Assembly (NCBI GenBank): GCA_039707655.1
Contig: CM077667.1
Span: forward strand, 545,890,222-545,954,221
Direction: 5' to 3'
Length of the DNA stretch: 64,000 nt
Origin: Elymus sibiricus
Taxonomy: Eukaryota > Streptophyta > Magnoliopsida > Poales > Poaceae
Shown here in pieces: positions 10,375 to 20,859 of this stretch. The stretch's first letter is position 1. Each line of letters begins with the position of its first letter. Position numbers and translations under genes: made by a program. The notes beneath the pieces were generated by a model. It was not told the DNA's origin. It did not search any database and saw nothing but the letters and a program-made list of their open reading frames with translations.

Positions 10375-11325
10375 ATGGAGCAGCTGCCAGACGAGTGCGG
10401 GCTGGAGGAGCTGGAGCTGCCCACTGTAGACCTCGAGGCGGAGGAGACGATCCTAACGGAGCAGCTGGCGGCGGCGTGCCGGGACCCTGGCGTGTTCCGG
10501 CTGGTCAACCATGGCGTCCCAAGCAACCTCACCGCTCGTCTGTTCGGGCTGGCGCGCGGGCTGCTAGAGCTGGACGCGGCCAAGAAGTCCCGGCTGCCCG
10601 GCTACTTCTGGGGCACGCCGGCGCTGGCGGCGCTCCCCGTGAGGGAGCTCAACTGGCTCGAGGGGCTGCACGTCGAGGCCGCCAACCATGGCGACCGTTC
10701 TCTTTCTTCTCCTGACGCCGCCGGCGAAGAAGACGATGGTACTGCCTTGGCGGCGTTAAGGGAGCGGTGACAGGCATATGGCGCGCATCGCTCGGAAGCT
10801 GTTCGACTTCCTGGCGGCCGGCGAGCTGGGCCTGGGTGAAGAGCAGCGGGCGTCGTACCTGACGGAGCGCGGCTGCATCTTCCGGGCGTACCGGTACCCG
10901 GCAGCTGGGGATGGAGGCGCACGCGGACAGCTCGGTGCTGTCGATCCTGAGCCAGGACATGGTGGGCGGGGTGCTGTCGAGGTCCTGGGGAGGAGGCGAG
11001 GTGGCGCGCGGTGCGGCCAGTGGAGGGCGCGCTGGTGGTGAACGTGGGGGACATGATGCAGTGCAGGCGATGAGCGGCGACGCGTACCGGAGCCCGGAGC
11101 ACCGGGTGGTGGCGCCGGCCGGGGCGGAGGTGGACAGGATGTTGTCGCTCTAATACTTCGCGTTCCCGCAGGAGGACGCCGTCATCGTTCATGCAGCGGC
11201 GGCGGCGGGGACAGGGAGAAGCAAAGGGAGATGTACAGGGGGTTCAGCTACGGTGAGTTCCCGGAGCAGGTGCAGGCTGACGTGAAGGCCACCGGCGGCA
11301 AGGTCGGCCTCGCCCGCTTCCGCAT
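10375..11325 (+). pseudogene. 2-oxoglutarate/Fe(II) dioxygenase pseudogene, copy A
   Basis: The first 130 or so codons follow copy B closely (MEQLPDECGLEELELPTVDL onward). A deletion near 10765, relative to copy B, then shifts the frame and ends translation at a TGA (10768-10770). Downstream homology continues in changing frames. About 24 bases are missing before the iron-binding region near 10900, the motif there reads H-A-D instead of H-T-D, the segment around 10970 is scrambled relative to copy B, and several bases are added near 11058. Similarity stops near 11325, where Copia sequence begins, so the last residues and stop codon are gone. The promoter and leader are preserved. The gene was probably functional before or at duplication and decayed afterwards. 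Confidence 0.92.
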
Positions 11326-11334
11326 CAGTCGACC

Positions 11335-11990
11335 GTTGGACGGCGCCTTGGTTATGCGCAGGGCTGGGGTATAAGTACAGTTGGATCGCCACAGCCCGGG
11401 GATCGTGGGAGCTCCATGAGCATGGGATCGTGCGCCACTAACTAGCCTCAACCGGCAGCACGATCCAACTAAGCTAACCATCGTACGTGCTACGTATAAT
11501 ACATGCGTAACCCATATGGTATAGTCTAACACACCCCGCAGTCGTGACGTCGTCCGGGGCGACGCAAAGACAAAAACGTCCGATGGCAATCCTTTGGTCA
11601 TGACGTCGGCAAGCTGCTGGCCCGTGGGGATGTGCAGAACACGGAACTCGTCGAGAGCAACGCGCTCGCGCACGAAATGGATGTCGAGCTCCACATGCTT
11701 CGTTCGCCACTGGTGCACTGGATTGGCAGACAGGTACAGGGCAAAGACGTTGTCGCAGTACACCAACGTGGCCTTGTGGACACGGGCGAAGAGCTCGCCG
11801 AGGAGCTGCCGGAGCCAGACACACTCTGCCACGGCATTGGCGACACCGCGGTACTCAGCCTCCGTGCTGGAGCGAGACACGGTCGCCTGGCGTTTGGACG
11901 ACCAGGAGACAAGTGCATCGCCGAGGTAAACGCAGAAACCAGAGGTCGAGCGGCGTGTGTCGGGGCAGTCCAGCACTTCTTTGACATTGA
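11335..11990 (-). mobile_element. Copia 3' fragment: RNase H plus start of LTR
   Basis: On the minus strand, DTRRSTSGFCVYLGD, SWSSKRQATVSRSSTEAEYR, NPVHQWRTKHVELDIHFVRE and QLADVMTKGLPS give the complete C-terminal RNase H end of a Copia polyprotein (11976 down to about 11560). A G-rich polypurine-like tract and TGTTAGACTATACC, a plausible LTR start, follow near 11530. About 190 bp of LTR continue to near 11340, where it abuts the 2OGD pseudogene. The rest of the element is missing. Confidence 0.75.
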
Positions 11991-12423
11991 TGAGTTTGTG
12001 TCTATGTCGGTTGACATTTGCAAAGCATCATTAGAATCCATCAATGTTTTACCTGATCCACAAAAGTAAAACATATATTAGAATAAAAATTAAAATATAG
12101 TCGTATGCAATGCGCATACATTGGCCAGCTGCTAGAAGCAAGCACGTGGCCGTTTTGAGCTGAGTGACTCATTAAGTTTTTCTTTGAGCGGAGTTAGCCG
12201 CATTCTCCTGGGCCAACGTAGGCTCGCCTCTAAATCACTTGTTTGGCTATTTTGTTTAAAAAGACTTTTGGCTATTTTGAGAATATTTGACACTTCTCTC
12301 ACCGCACAACAACCACTCCTATCAGTTCTCAAGGAAAAAAGAAAAAGAAAAATAGTCACTCCTCTCTGTTCTAGACAAACAAACAAACAACCTCCTAAAA
12401 AAACAGGCACTCCTCTCCTCTAT
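11991..12423. other. No recognised gene
   Basis: At 11980-12069 an open plus-strand segment reads FFDIDEFVSMSVDICKAS and ends in a stop. It is out of context and I do not recognise it. The rest is AT-rich single-copy-looking sequence with no feature I can support. Confidence 0.4.
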
Positions 12424-12846
12424 AGCTGGCCAACCGGGCCGTACTTCGTGGGCCGGCACAGGAGCACGCGTGCTCGGCCCGTATCGGGCCGGGCTCGGCA
12501 CGCGGCTAAACGGGCCGTGCCTGGCTCGCGGCACGCCTGGGGCCGTGCTCGGGCACCTGGGCAAGGCCCGCGTGCCAGCCCGGCACGGCCTGCTTATTTA
12601 TTTATTTTTTTTGAATTTTTTCTGATATATTGGCCCAAAAACAGCCCAAAAGGCCCAAAAAGGCCAAATTGGCCCAAAAGCACGCGTGCCGGGCTGGGCC
12701 AGCCCATTTAGCTCTTGTGCCGTGACTACACCTCGGGGGCGAAGCACGCGTGCCGGCCCGGCATGGCCCGCTTACATACGGGCCTCGGCGTGCCATGCCG
12801 TGCCAGGCCCATTTATGGGTGGCCTGGCCCGGCCCGTTGGCCAGGT
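12424..12846. mobile_element. GC-rich inverted-repeat element, hAT/MITE-like
   Basis: The stretch begins CTGGCCAACCGGGCCG and ends in the near inverse (CGGCCCGTTGGCCAG). It is filled with repeats of GGGCCGTGC, GGCACG and GCACGCGTGC in both orientations around an AT-rich centre at about 12595-12680 with CCCAAAA repeats. Such composition is typical of non-autonomous hAT-like elements in grasses. No 8-bp target duplication was confirmed. Confidence 0.45.
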
Positions 12847-14263
12847 ATGCTCTCCTCTCACCACACAGGCCGGACATCCCTTATCCCCCACCACTCCTCT
12901 CACTGCGGAAGCTACAACAAGCTTTAGTCACTCACATGGCGTCGGCCGCCCCCTCCTCCCCCTGCCACGGCGTCGACCGCCACCTCGTCTCCCCGCCTGT
13001 AGGTTGATTTTTAGCCTGCTTGGATGCAGGATGCGGCGGTGGACAACATCATATCGCTTCTCCCCCTTTCTTGCCTAAGAAAATCAGCGGCAGTTGCTGG
13101 CCTCAACACGACCATACCTGCCGGAAGTGGCTGGCGGACGCCGCCCGGCCGAGGAAAGCAGCAACGGTGCCGTAGGCCACAGGCATCGACGACGTCGGTG
13201 GCGCCGGAAGCAATGCCAACAAATATGAGCGGCGACCTCGACCATGCTCCCTCTCCCTGCAGGTTAGTTCTTCCCTTTCTTGTCTAAATAAAAGCTGCCC
13301 CTCATAATGTTTCAGATTTCCCTTGATTATCTCTGTTTTTTATCATACTGAAAAAGGGGACGGCGAGCAATCTTCTTTAGAGGCCAAGCCCATCTAGCTT
13401 TAGTGACCTAAATTGCAAAAATATTAGTATAAAACTGCTAGGAGTAGAATGTGTTCCCGGAAGACTTCATAGATTTTGCATGTGCATCATTTTAGTGCAA
13501 CATAGTTGTACATGGTAGATCAATATTGTTTCATTCATTCTCCTGCTCTTTGTCATCTGATGCTTGTTGTGTGCTTTGGTGCCTGAAGTTATAATTGTCT
13601 GCTGCCCTTTTATATTAATAATCTTTGGTACAAGTTAGACCACCTTATCTTCAAGAGGGTAGACTTAATTGCTATTCTTCTAATGCAATCTTTGAATTAC
13701 CCTGTGTCTTTCCTCTCTAGGATTGACAAAATTTGGACCTTGAGCCAGTAGCTTAATCTCCCCAGCTAGAAATTATTCCACTACTAAATGCTTGAAAAGG
13801 AATATCATTTGTACATTTTGCACAATATCTCTTATTGGCTGTTCTTTTTTATTTCCTAAAGGTACCCACAAAAAATGACAATATGATCATCCATATATTC
13901 CAACAATAATTAAGTGGTTGTTCAAGTTAAACTCTTAAACAGCCTGCTTGTGTTGGGGGTAACCTTGTGTTCACAAAAAAAAACTTCGATCAACCAACAA
14001 AGAAAAAGCTCACATGTATCACTCAAAGTAATTTTTCCTTCAGGGGACAATGCAATTTACCTGAAAAAGGTGAAAAATCTACAACATTAAACAATTCAGA
14101 GACCAACATAGTAGCTACTTTTCATGTCCTTATAATGTTAGTGATTCAATATGTTAACATTATCAGGGACCAACATTGTGGACACCTTTATATTTGCTGC
14201 TCATGTTAGCGATTCACTATGTTAATCTTCTGCCTTGTAGATTAAGCTCATATACCCTCTAGC
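12847..14263. other. No recognised gene
   Basis: The first 450 bases are GC-rich, with short open frames and possible splice sites (GCAGGTTAG near 13260). They could be captured gene pieces, but nothing is recognisable. From 13290 to 14260 the sequence is AT-rich and resembles intron or intergenic DNA. Confidence 0.4.
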
Positions 14264-14584
14264 CCTGAGCGTTCGGTTAATTTGGTTAATACGGTTCGGT
14301 AAATACGGTTTCGATACAATGGTTAATATGGTATGAAACAATTATACGGTTTGGTTTCGGTAATACCAAATTATTTCGGTACGGTTTCTGTAAATACCAC
14401 ACTAACCATAGTTGACATGAATTTTAGAATAACGCGTCGACTTCACAGCACAAGCATACATGGAAAATTGAATTAGTGAGAAATTATATAACTAACAAGT
14501 AACACCACCAATACTCCAATCCTTCGCATAGTGCTAGAACTCTAGAAACAAGCACACCAGGAGCCTGCACTAATTAATAATGTA

Positions 14585-14647
14585 CTCCCTCTGTAAACTT
14601 TTATAAGATCGTTTAGATCGTTATCTTATAAAAGTTTACCGAGAGAG
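14585..14647. mobile_element. Stowaway MITE, 63 bp
   Basis: CTCCCTCTGTAAACTTTTAT is mirrored by ATAAAAGTTTACCGAGAGAG around a short AT-rich loop, with TA on the left. It forms a nearly complete hairpin. The right TA has changed to TG. Confidence 0.7.
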
Positions 14648-14797
14648 TGGCAGTTGGCATTTTAAGAATATAAAAATTCTCATGTAGTTCCAATCCACGG
14701 CTTCTGCCCAGCCTGCCGCGCATAGGCAAGCGAAGATGCCACGTGCGAATGAGCCCAGTAGTACAGGACAAACGCTGAAATGGTCAGGCCCTTCTGA

Positions 14798-16914
14798 GAG
14801 CATCTCCGACACGCGTCCAACGCGCGGCGCGTAAAAAGCGGGTTTACAACGCGCAAATAGCGTTTTTTAGCACGCAGATGAGCGCTGGCTCCAGCGGCCG
14901 CCGCAAAATATAACGTGCGCGGCGCTCCAGCAGGCGCTGAAAAAACACGACGCGCGCGTCCAACACAGATAACATATGCACTTCAAAATCAAACCAAAAG
15001 ATCAAACACATACGAAATAAATCAACAATAAATAGTTCAATTTTATTACAACTCAAACAAATAGTTTATCATCCAATACAACAAATAGTTCAACAATACA
15101 ACATCAAACATACAACAAACAACCAAATCATCATGCGTTTTGTCGGCCATTCCATTCCCACCACTCCTCGATCAGATCGTTCTGAAGATCATCATGCGTT
15201 TCGGCACGCCGAATAGCATGATAGGAGGCAACAAATCGGGCCACCCTCGCAGCACTCCGCCGCACTCGCACGGGATGTCCCAAGAGCTCGTACTGAGAGT
15301 AGTCTAAATTTTGACCACGTTCATTCTCGATGATCATGTTATGCATGATCACACAAGCGTGCATGATGTACCAAACGATTTTTTGATCCCAAAATCTAGC
15401 CGGTCCTCTCACAATAGCAAATTGGGCTTGCAAAATCCCAAATGCTCTCTCCACATCTTTCCTAGCTGCCGCCTGAGCATTGTGGAAATCTAATTTTTTC
15501 TTACCTGTCGGTTTTTTCAACGGCTTCACAAATGTTTGCCACTTTGGGTAGATGCCATCCGCAAGATAGTAGCCATAATTATATGTATGGCCATTTGCTA
15601 CGAACTGCACCGGTGGCAGATCGTCATTTGCAATCTTATTCATGGGTGGTGACCGATTAACAACGTTGATGTCATTCAAAGATCCAGGCATTTCAAAAAA
15701 AGCATGCCAAATCCAAGTCTCTTGATCGGCCACCGCTTCAAGGATTATAGTGGAACCCTTTTTCTGGCCGTGGAATTGTCCATGCCATGCCTTAGGACAG
15801 TTCTTCCAACTCCAATGCATGCAATCTATTGAGCCAAGCATACCTGGGAACCCGTGAGCTTTGTTCATCTCCAAAAGCCTTGCGACGTCTTCAGCATTGG
15901 GAGATCTCAAATACTCTGGGGCAAACACTTGCACAATTCCGACTGCAAAGCGCTTGACATACATGATTGCTTGACTCTCACCCATGGCCAAGTGGTCATC
16001 AACTAGATCCGTCGGAATACCGTATGCTAACATACGCAAAGCAGCTGTCACCTTTTGAAAGGTGCTATGCCTGAGTTCTTCGGCGGCATTCCTCCTTTGC
16101 TGAAAAAAAGGATCATGGCTCGCTAGTTTCTCTGCAATGCGCCTGAAAAACCCGGTGCTCATCCTAAAACGACGCCGGAAATACGACTCGAGGTATGTGG
16201 GATTCTTCACAAAATAGTGCCTCATCAATCTGTTATCGGCATCGATCTTGTCCCTCCAAATTTTCTGCCGACCCATAACCGAACCACCGTGCTTCGGTTT
16301 TTTATTGATGTGCATAGCTAGGATGATTGCAAGGTCCTCTTCCTCTTCCATATCAAATTCTTCTTTGGAAGAATTATATGATGAACTCATCTACAATATT
16401 GAATTTGAACTAGTCTATAAAAACTACGAACAACATGCATCAAATTAATGTAAAAAATGTAAAGTTTAAAGCAATACATACCTTGTGGGCGTTCTGTCGA
16501 ACACTTTGTGGGCGCCGAGCGGCAGTGGGCGGCCGAGCGCTGTTCGCCGGAGGAATGACACGCGCAAGGGGCGGCGGCGACTAGAGGAAGGGGGAGGAAG
16601 CTGCAGCGGCGCGAGGATAGGTCGGGGAAACGCCGTCGGGTCGCCGGAGCAAATGGGTGGCACGGCGGCGGCGCGGGCGCTGGGGGTGGAGGGAGGTGGG
16701 AGACGAGGCGCGAGCGCTCGATTGCTTCCGCGCGCGGGAGTGGGCGCACGAAATAAGCGACGCGCAATGCCGTTTCGCTCCGCTCGCGGAAGCACTTATG
16801 CGGCGCCCGTGTTTTTTACGCGGCCGCTGGAGCGCTCGGGTCCGCTGCGCGCGCGTAAAAAAAAGGAAATATCCAGCGCGCGGGTCTGTTTTTGGGCGGC
16901 CGTTGGAGATGCTC
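14798..16914 (-). mobile_element. PIF/Harbinger transposon with target duplication TGA
   Basis: The element starts GAGCATCTCCGAC and ends in the inverted copy (GTTGGAGATGCTC). It is flanked on both sides by TGA (14795-14797 and 16915-16917), a 3-bp target duplication of the size Harbinger elements make. Subterminal regions are rich in GCGCG. It carries one uninterrupted transposase. The Myb/SANT-like partner gene of autonomous PIF/Harbinger elements is not visible: the 400 or so bases on the far side of the transposase start hold only GC-rich non-coding sequence. Confidence 0.88.
15131..16390 (-). CDS. Harbinger (HARBI1-type, DDE_Tnp_4) transposase, intact frame
   Basis: A 419-residue unbroken frame has the order of a plant PIF/Harbinger transposase: an acidic N terminus, a helix-turn-helix-like region (about 60-150, RRFRMSTGFFRRIAEKL), and a DDE nuclease. 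Candidate catalytic residues are D189 in LGSIDCMHWSWKNCP, D240 in PGSLNDINVV and E314 in KDVERAFGILQAQF. GQFHGQKKGSTIILEAVAD and DGIYPKWQTFVKP are also typical. The protein would cut and paste elements with GAGCATCTCC ends in the nucleus, normally together with a Myb-like cofactor that is absent here. The whole frame is open and contained between terminal repeats with a perfect target duplication, so the insertion may be fairly recent. Catalytic assignments are by family pattern. Confidence 0.92.
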   Translation of the reverse strand: MSSSYNSSKEEFDMEEEEDLAIILAMHINKKPKHGGSVMGRQKIWRDKIDADNRLMRHYFVKNPTYLESYFRRRFRMSTGFFRRIAEKLASHDPFFQQRRNAAEELRHSTFQKVTAALRMLAYGIPTDLVDDHLAMGESQAIMYVKRFAVGIVQVFAPEYLRSPNAEDVARLLEMNKAHGFPGMLGSIDCMHWSWKNCPKAWHGQFHGQKKGSTIILEAVADQETWIWHAFFEMPGSLNDINVVNRSPPMNKIANDDLPPVQFVANGHTYNYGYYLADGIYPKWQTFVKPLKKPTGKKKLDFHNAQAAARKDVERAFGILQAQFAIVRGPARFWDQKIVWYIMHACVIMHNMIIENERGQNLDYSQYELLGHPVRVRRSAARVARFVASYHAIRRAETHDDLQNDLIEEWWEWNGRQNA

Positions 16915-17422
16915 TGAGGGAAACGTTTTACGCCGGGCTGCCGGCCAAGCTTTTGCGCCGGTCGCACGAGAAACGTGCGATGGGGTGTCAGCCTACGATG
17001 CAGCCAACGCCTCTGTTCTCAAAAAAATATCTGAGCTAGAGCTATCTCTCTCCTTATCCTCTCCCGTCTGTTCACCACCACTCATTCTGTTGCTGTCACG
17101 GGAGGAAAGGCTGCCCCAAGCGCTCTCTCTCTCTCTGCTTCGTTGCTTTCGCCGGAGCTCCTCCCTACCCAGCCTAGCTCGTTGCTGACCTGCTACTTCG
17201 ATCCGGGGGTGGACGGCGGCGCTGCCGCACCGCTCCTTGTCCCGCTGCTGGTGGTCGCCGATGTCGGTCAGGTGCCGCACGGAGAGAGTGGAGACGCGGT
17301 GCTGCGCGCGGTGGAGACGGCGCCGCCGCATGTCGCCGGAAATCACAAGCTGCGGGGAGCGCCGGAGATTCGGCGACCCGTGGGTGGTGGTGGTGCGACC
17401 AGCGCGTGACGGTGCTGGGACC

Positions 17423-17981
17423 TGTTGAAGCAGCCCACCGATCAACACATAGGTGGTGGACACAAGAACACACACGCAGGAAATATTTTTGGTGCTCGGC
17501 TGGCGCATCTTAGCCAGAGCGTTTTCTTCCTTGTCTATTTCTCATGCCACACAAATGAACTCAATTACAAAGGCTTAAATAGCCACCCAACAGAGCTAAC
17601 ACGCACCCGTAGCTAGCTGCACACACAACTCGGCCAATGCATGCACGCATGGTGCATCCATCCTTATCTAAACTAACTATTCCAGCTACACACAAGGTTC
17701 ACGCAACGGCCACACGACTCGGCCATTTTACCTTGCATGTCGCCTCACACGACACATCTCTGACCACACTAATACATGTGCACGTAAGCCACATCTCTCT
17801 ACATGCACTCATCACTTGGTCACCCTATACACACGTACATGACTACGGTCACTCACCTCCTGGCTTGCCGATCCACTTGTACTTGGCTAACTAATGCAAC
17901 TCTACGTGACTATTACATCATGCAACAAACTAAACATGACCTAATCCTAAACGTAGCACTATAATAAGATTAGTTCCAACA
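17423..17981 (-). mobile_element. Copia-type solo LTR, target duplication GGACC
   Basis: A 559-bp segment begins TGTTGAAGC and ends TTCCAACA, and is flanked by GGACC at 17418-17422 and 17982-17986. Read on the minus strand it starts TGTTGGAACTAATC and has a TATTTAAG promoter-like box, so the parent element faced the minus strand. Only one LTR remains, so the internal region was removed by LTR-LTR recombination. Confidence 0.85.
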
Positions 17982-17986
17982 GGACC

Positions 17987-18560
17987 GGTGTCTGCCGGTG
18001 CTGGAACCGTTGACTTCAGAAGCTACATCCGGCGACGCCGCGAGCTGCAACGGGCGGCAGCCGGGAGCTGCGATGATGGTGATCCCCGTGCTACATTCGT
18101 CAACGACAGAAGCTACATCCGGCTACGACAGAAGCTACATCCGTCGACGGCTGAAGCTATGACCGGCTCCTGCAAAAGCTACATCCGTCGACGGCTGAAG
18201 CTATGACCGGCTCCTGCAAAAGCTACGACCGGCCCTTGCAAAAGCTGCAACCGGCGACGCGACGGGCTACGACGGCGGCTGGGATAGCTGCAACCGCTGC
18301 CTGCGGAAGCTACAACCGGCGCCCGTAGGCGTAGAAGCTGCAACTGGCGAGGCGACGACTGCGACGGCGGCTGAGAAAGCTGCAAACGGCGCCTCCAGAA
18401 GCTGCGACCCGGCGGAGCGGAATGCTGGAACCAGCGACACAGCGTGCTACAACCGGCAAGGTAGCGTGCTAGAACCAGCAAAGCGACATACTAGCTACGA
18501 CGGTGACTTTTTTTGCTGGAACCGGCTGCAGTTTTTGTTGGAATCGGCAGAGTGATTTAT
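17987..18560 (+). repeat. Degenerate minisatellite of GCTACAACCGGCGAC-like units
   Basis: Units of about 25-45 bp built from GAAGCTACATCCGGCGACG and GAAGCTGCAACCGGCG recur through about 570 bp. The best copies are at 18107-18230, where a unit of roughly 60 bp ending in GACCGGCTCCTGCAAAAGCT is repeated almost exactly. The array lies inside the hAT-like element. Open frames through it are low-complexity and not genes. Confidence 0.75.
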
Positions 18561-18904
18561 TGCAACGGTGATGCAGGGGCGTCTGCCTGTGAGCGGTGGC
18601 GATCCGGCGAGCATCTACACCGGTCATCTCGCTCGTCCATGGCGCGGTCTGCGGTGCTCGGCGCGCTCCTGTCTTCGTGCACGCTCGCGTGATAATATAA
18701 AGCAAAAAGAAACAACGTGTTGGGGACGAAAGGGGGCCCTGATCTGATGGCTAGAAAGCATTAACCGAAATAATTCGGTTTTGTACCGTACAAACCGAAG
18801 CTTCATCGGTTTCTAATTTGCTAAACATACCGTTAACCAATAACCATATTAACCGCCAGTTCGGTTTCGGTTCGGTTGTTCAGTTGGGTAACCAAACGCC
18901 CAGG

Positions 18905-19953
18905 CCTCTATGAAATCCTGACTTTGCTTGACTGAACTAGCTCGGAGGACAAGGCAAGGAGGGAGCAGCGAAAGGCTGGAGTAAAAGCAGCGCTTGACTG
19001 AACAGAACAGAGTTCGCTCATTTGCACGCATTCTGGCCTGGTGAAGCATTGGTACGTACGTAATACTTGCACCATAGATTCTTAACTGCAAGTGTGCTTG
19101 CCTGTCACTCCTGATCATTTGTTCCTCCATTGCAAAATAAATTCTGCACCCCTTAATTTGTGTATGTAAGGATGGCAGGATGAATCATCAGTAAAACTTT
19201 TAACCAGCCTATACTCAACTTTGTCTTATAATGTAGTCGGTTAAAATAAATTCTCAGTATTCCTACGTGACTCGCCGGCTGGAGTGCTGCGCATGCATGC
19301 TAGGATAGACACGTGGACTGAATCATCTCCTGTAGCATAGCTCAGCATGTAACTGTATCATCTAACACGTCGGACACCTGCCCGCATTTCCACCACCGTC
19401 CTGGACGCCCGGTTGCGCCACGGCCAGACCGTTGTCTAGCCGCTGTTGAGCACATCCGCCAGCGGGACCGGCGGGATCGGGTGGTCGCGGGCAGACGCCG
19501 CTGTGGAGCGGACGAAGCCAGTGGACAAAAATCCCACAGAGTTGCCGCCGTCGCTGCCTCGCCGGCAACACCAAGGAAACCTAGATCCGCCACACCAGAG
19601 GAGCGGCGGCAACCGACTCCCACGGATCCTACGACGCCGTGAAGAACGTCGATGAGAGGGAGCGAGGACCGGAGCTCTTCACTTTCTTGCAGCACAAGGA
19701 TCATATTATTACTATTACAGAGGAACGCGGGAAATAGAAATGCCCCTGGGGGAGCGGATCGATGCAGCAACTAAAATTAATTCCGACGGGCGGCGCAGCG
19801 CGTCACAGAAGCCATCCTAGTAGGCGGTGCGCCTCACCTAGAAGCTTCTAGATGCCGACAAGCTTTACTGGCATCTCAACAGTAGCTTTATTCCTTGCAA
19901 CCTTGTCTTCCTTCCTTGCCTGCTTCGCAGCAACCACGGCAGCTTTCCATGAT
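18905..19953. other. 3' flank of the CCT gene, no other gene recognised
   Basis: This holds the presumed 3' untranslated region of the minus-strand CCT gene (just below 19954). Frames open in the GC-rich stretch 19360-19770 do not resemble a known protein. No poly(A) signal could be assigned with confidence. Confidence 0.45.
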
Positions 19954-20797
19954 CTACTTGCTCGGCTTGAGCATGTCGCCGTCGTCCATCTTGGCGAACC
20001 TCCCTTGCATTCTTGGCTGGCTGGCTGCCAGAGCCTTCCTACAAGCATACTGCAACACAAAATTACACACATTTATTACTCACTCATCATGAATTCATCG
20101 GCCTCTCTGATCTTCCATCTTCTTGTTTAATTACTTGTATATTAGCAAGAAAAAAAGATTTGTATACCTTGATCTTTCTGCTAAAGTTTCTTTTGATCTT
20201 CTTCATCCTGTACCTGGAGAGCTTCTGCTTCCTTTCCTCAGTTTTCAGGTCACTGATGGTTACAGGTCGAGGGGTATTGGCACCAAGGTTCTGTCAAAAA
20301 GTAAAAATCTTAATAAGTAATCTTAGACTTGCAATAAAAAAATAAACTTTACATGATGATCCTACCTAAGCACATATCAGGATGACATGCCATGTATCTA
20401 TTCTTCATGTGGGCGTGTAAATTAGAGAACATATACTAGTATCTTGCATGTCTAAAAATTAAGTAACTTGGAAGAAAACACAGTAGATACCGTTGAGTGT
20501 GCAGAGTAATATATGCCTTGTATCAGCTAAAGCAGTGACTAGGCCAGTAAGGGAAAGGTGGCTTTGGGTAGAATTAGTAACATCTGAAATCACATCACTA
20601 GCTAGTGTCATTCGTACCTTTATTTAATGGCCTTTTCTCTTGAGCAAAGCACTAAACTGCACTCCATCTACATGTACAGTAAGGTTTGTCCACTGCAATG
20701 AGAAAGCAATGCCTTTTGGGTTTGGTTTCTATACTTACTTTAGACACAAAAGTCAGTGCTTGTCACAATAATTCCATATCTGTGTAGTGTTGTATAT

Positions 20798-20859
<62 letters not shown>

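Larger units (their letters stand above)
6519..11325 (+). repeat. Duplication block A (dirigent + 2OGD segment)
   Basis: This block matches block B (58839-63244) in the same orientation over genes, promoters and non-coding spacer. Landmarks in parallel: a shared 18-bp word at each left edge; dirigent genes at 7130 and 59446; the spacer phrases at 8577 and 60508; 2OGD starts at 10375 and 62270. Block A is a few hundred bases longer between these marks, mostly from extra sequence at about 7914-8300. The right edge is lost where a Copia fragment begins near 11325. Confidence 0.92.
14264..18904. mobile_element. hAT-like non-autonomous element hosting later insertions
   Basis: Both ends carry CCTGRGCGTTYGGTTA in inverted orientation, followed by subterminal repeats of CGGTT and GGTTAA (14270-14400 and 18765-18895). 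Possible 8-bp target copies are CCTCTAGC on the left and CCTCTATG on the right (6 of 8 match). No hAT transposase is visible. The interior contains a Stowaway MITE, a Harbinger element, a Copia solo LTR and a minisatellite. The exact terminal bases are uncertain. Confidence 0.45.

Noticed and set aside
10395..11192. Alternative-frame long open frames over the 2OGD pseudogene
   Set aside because: High-GC shadow frames; similarity to copy B lies in the frame starting at 10375.
12602..13287. Several Arg/Pro/Ala-rich frames, considered as a captured gene
   Set aside because: They follow GC-rich palindromes of an inverted-repeat element, and no conserved domain could be read.
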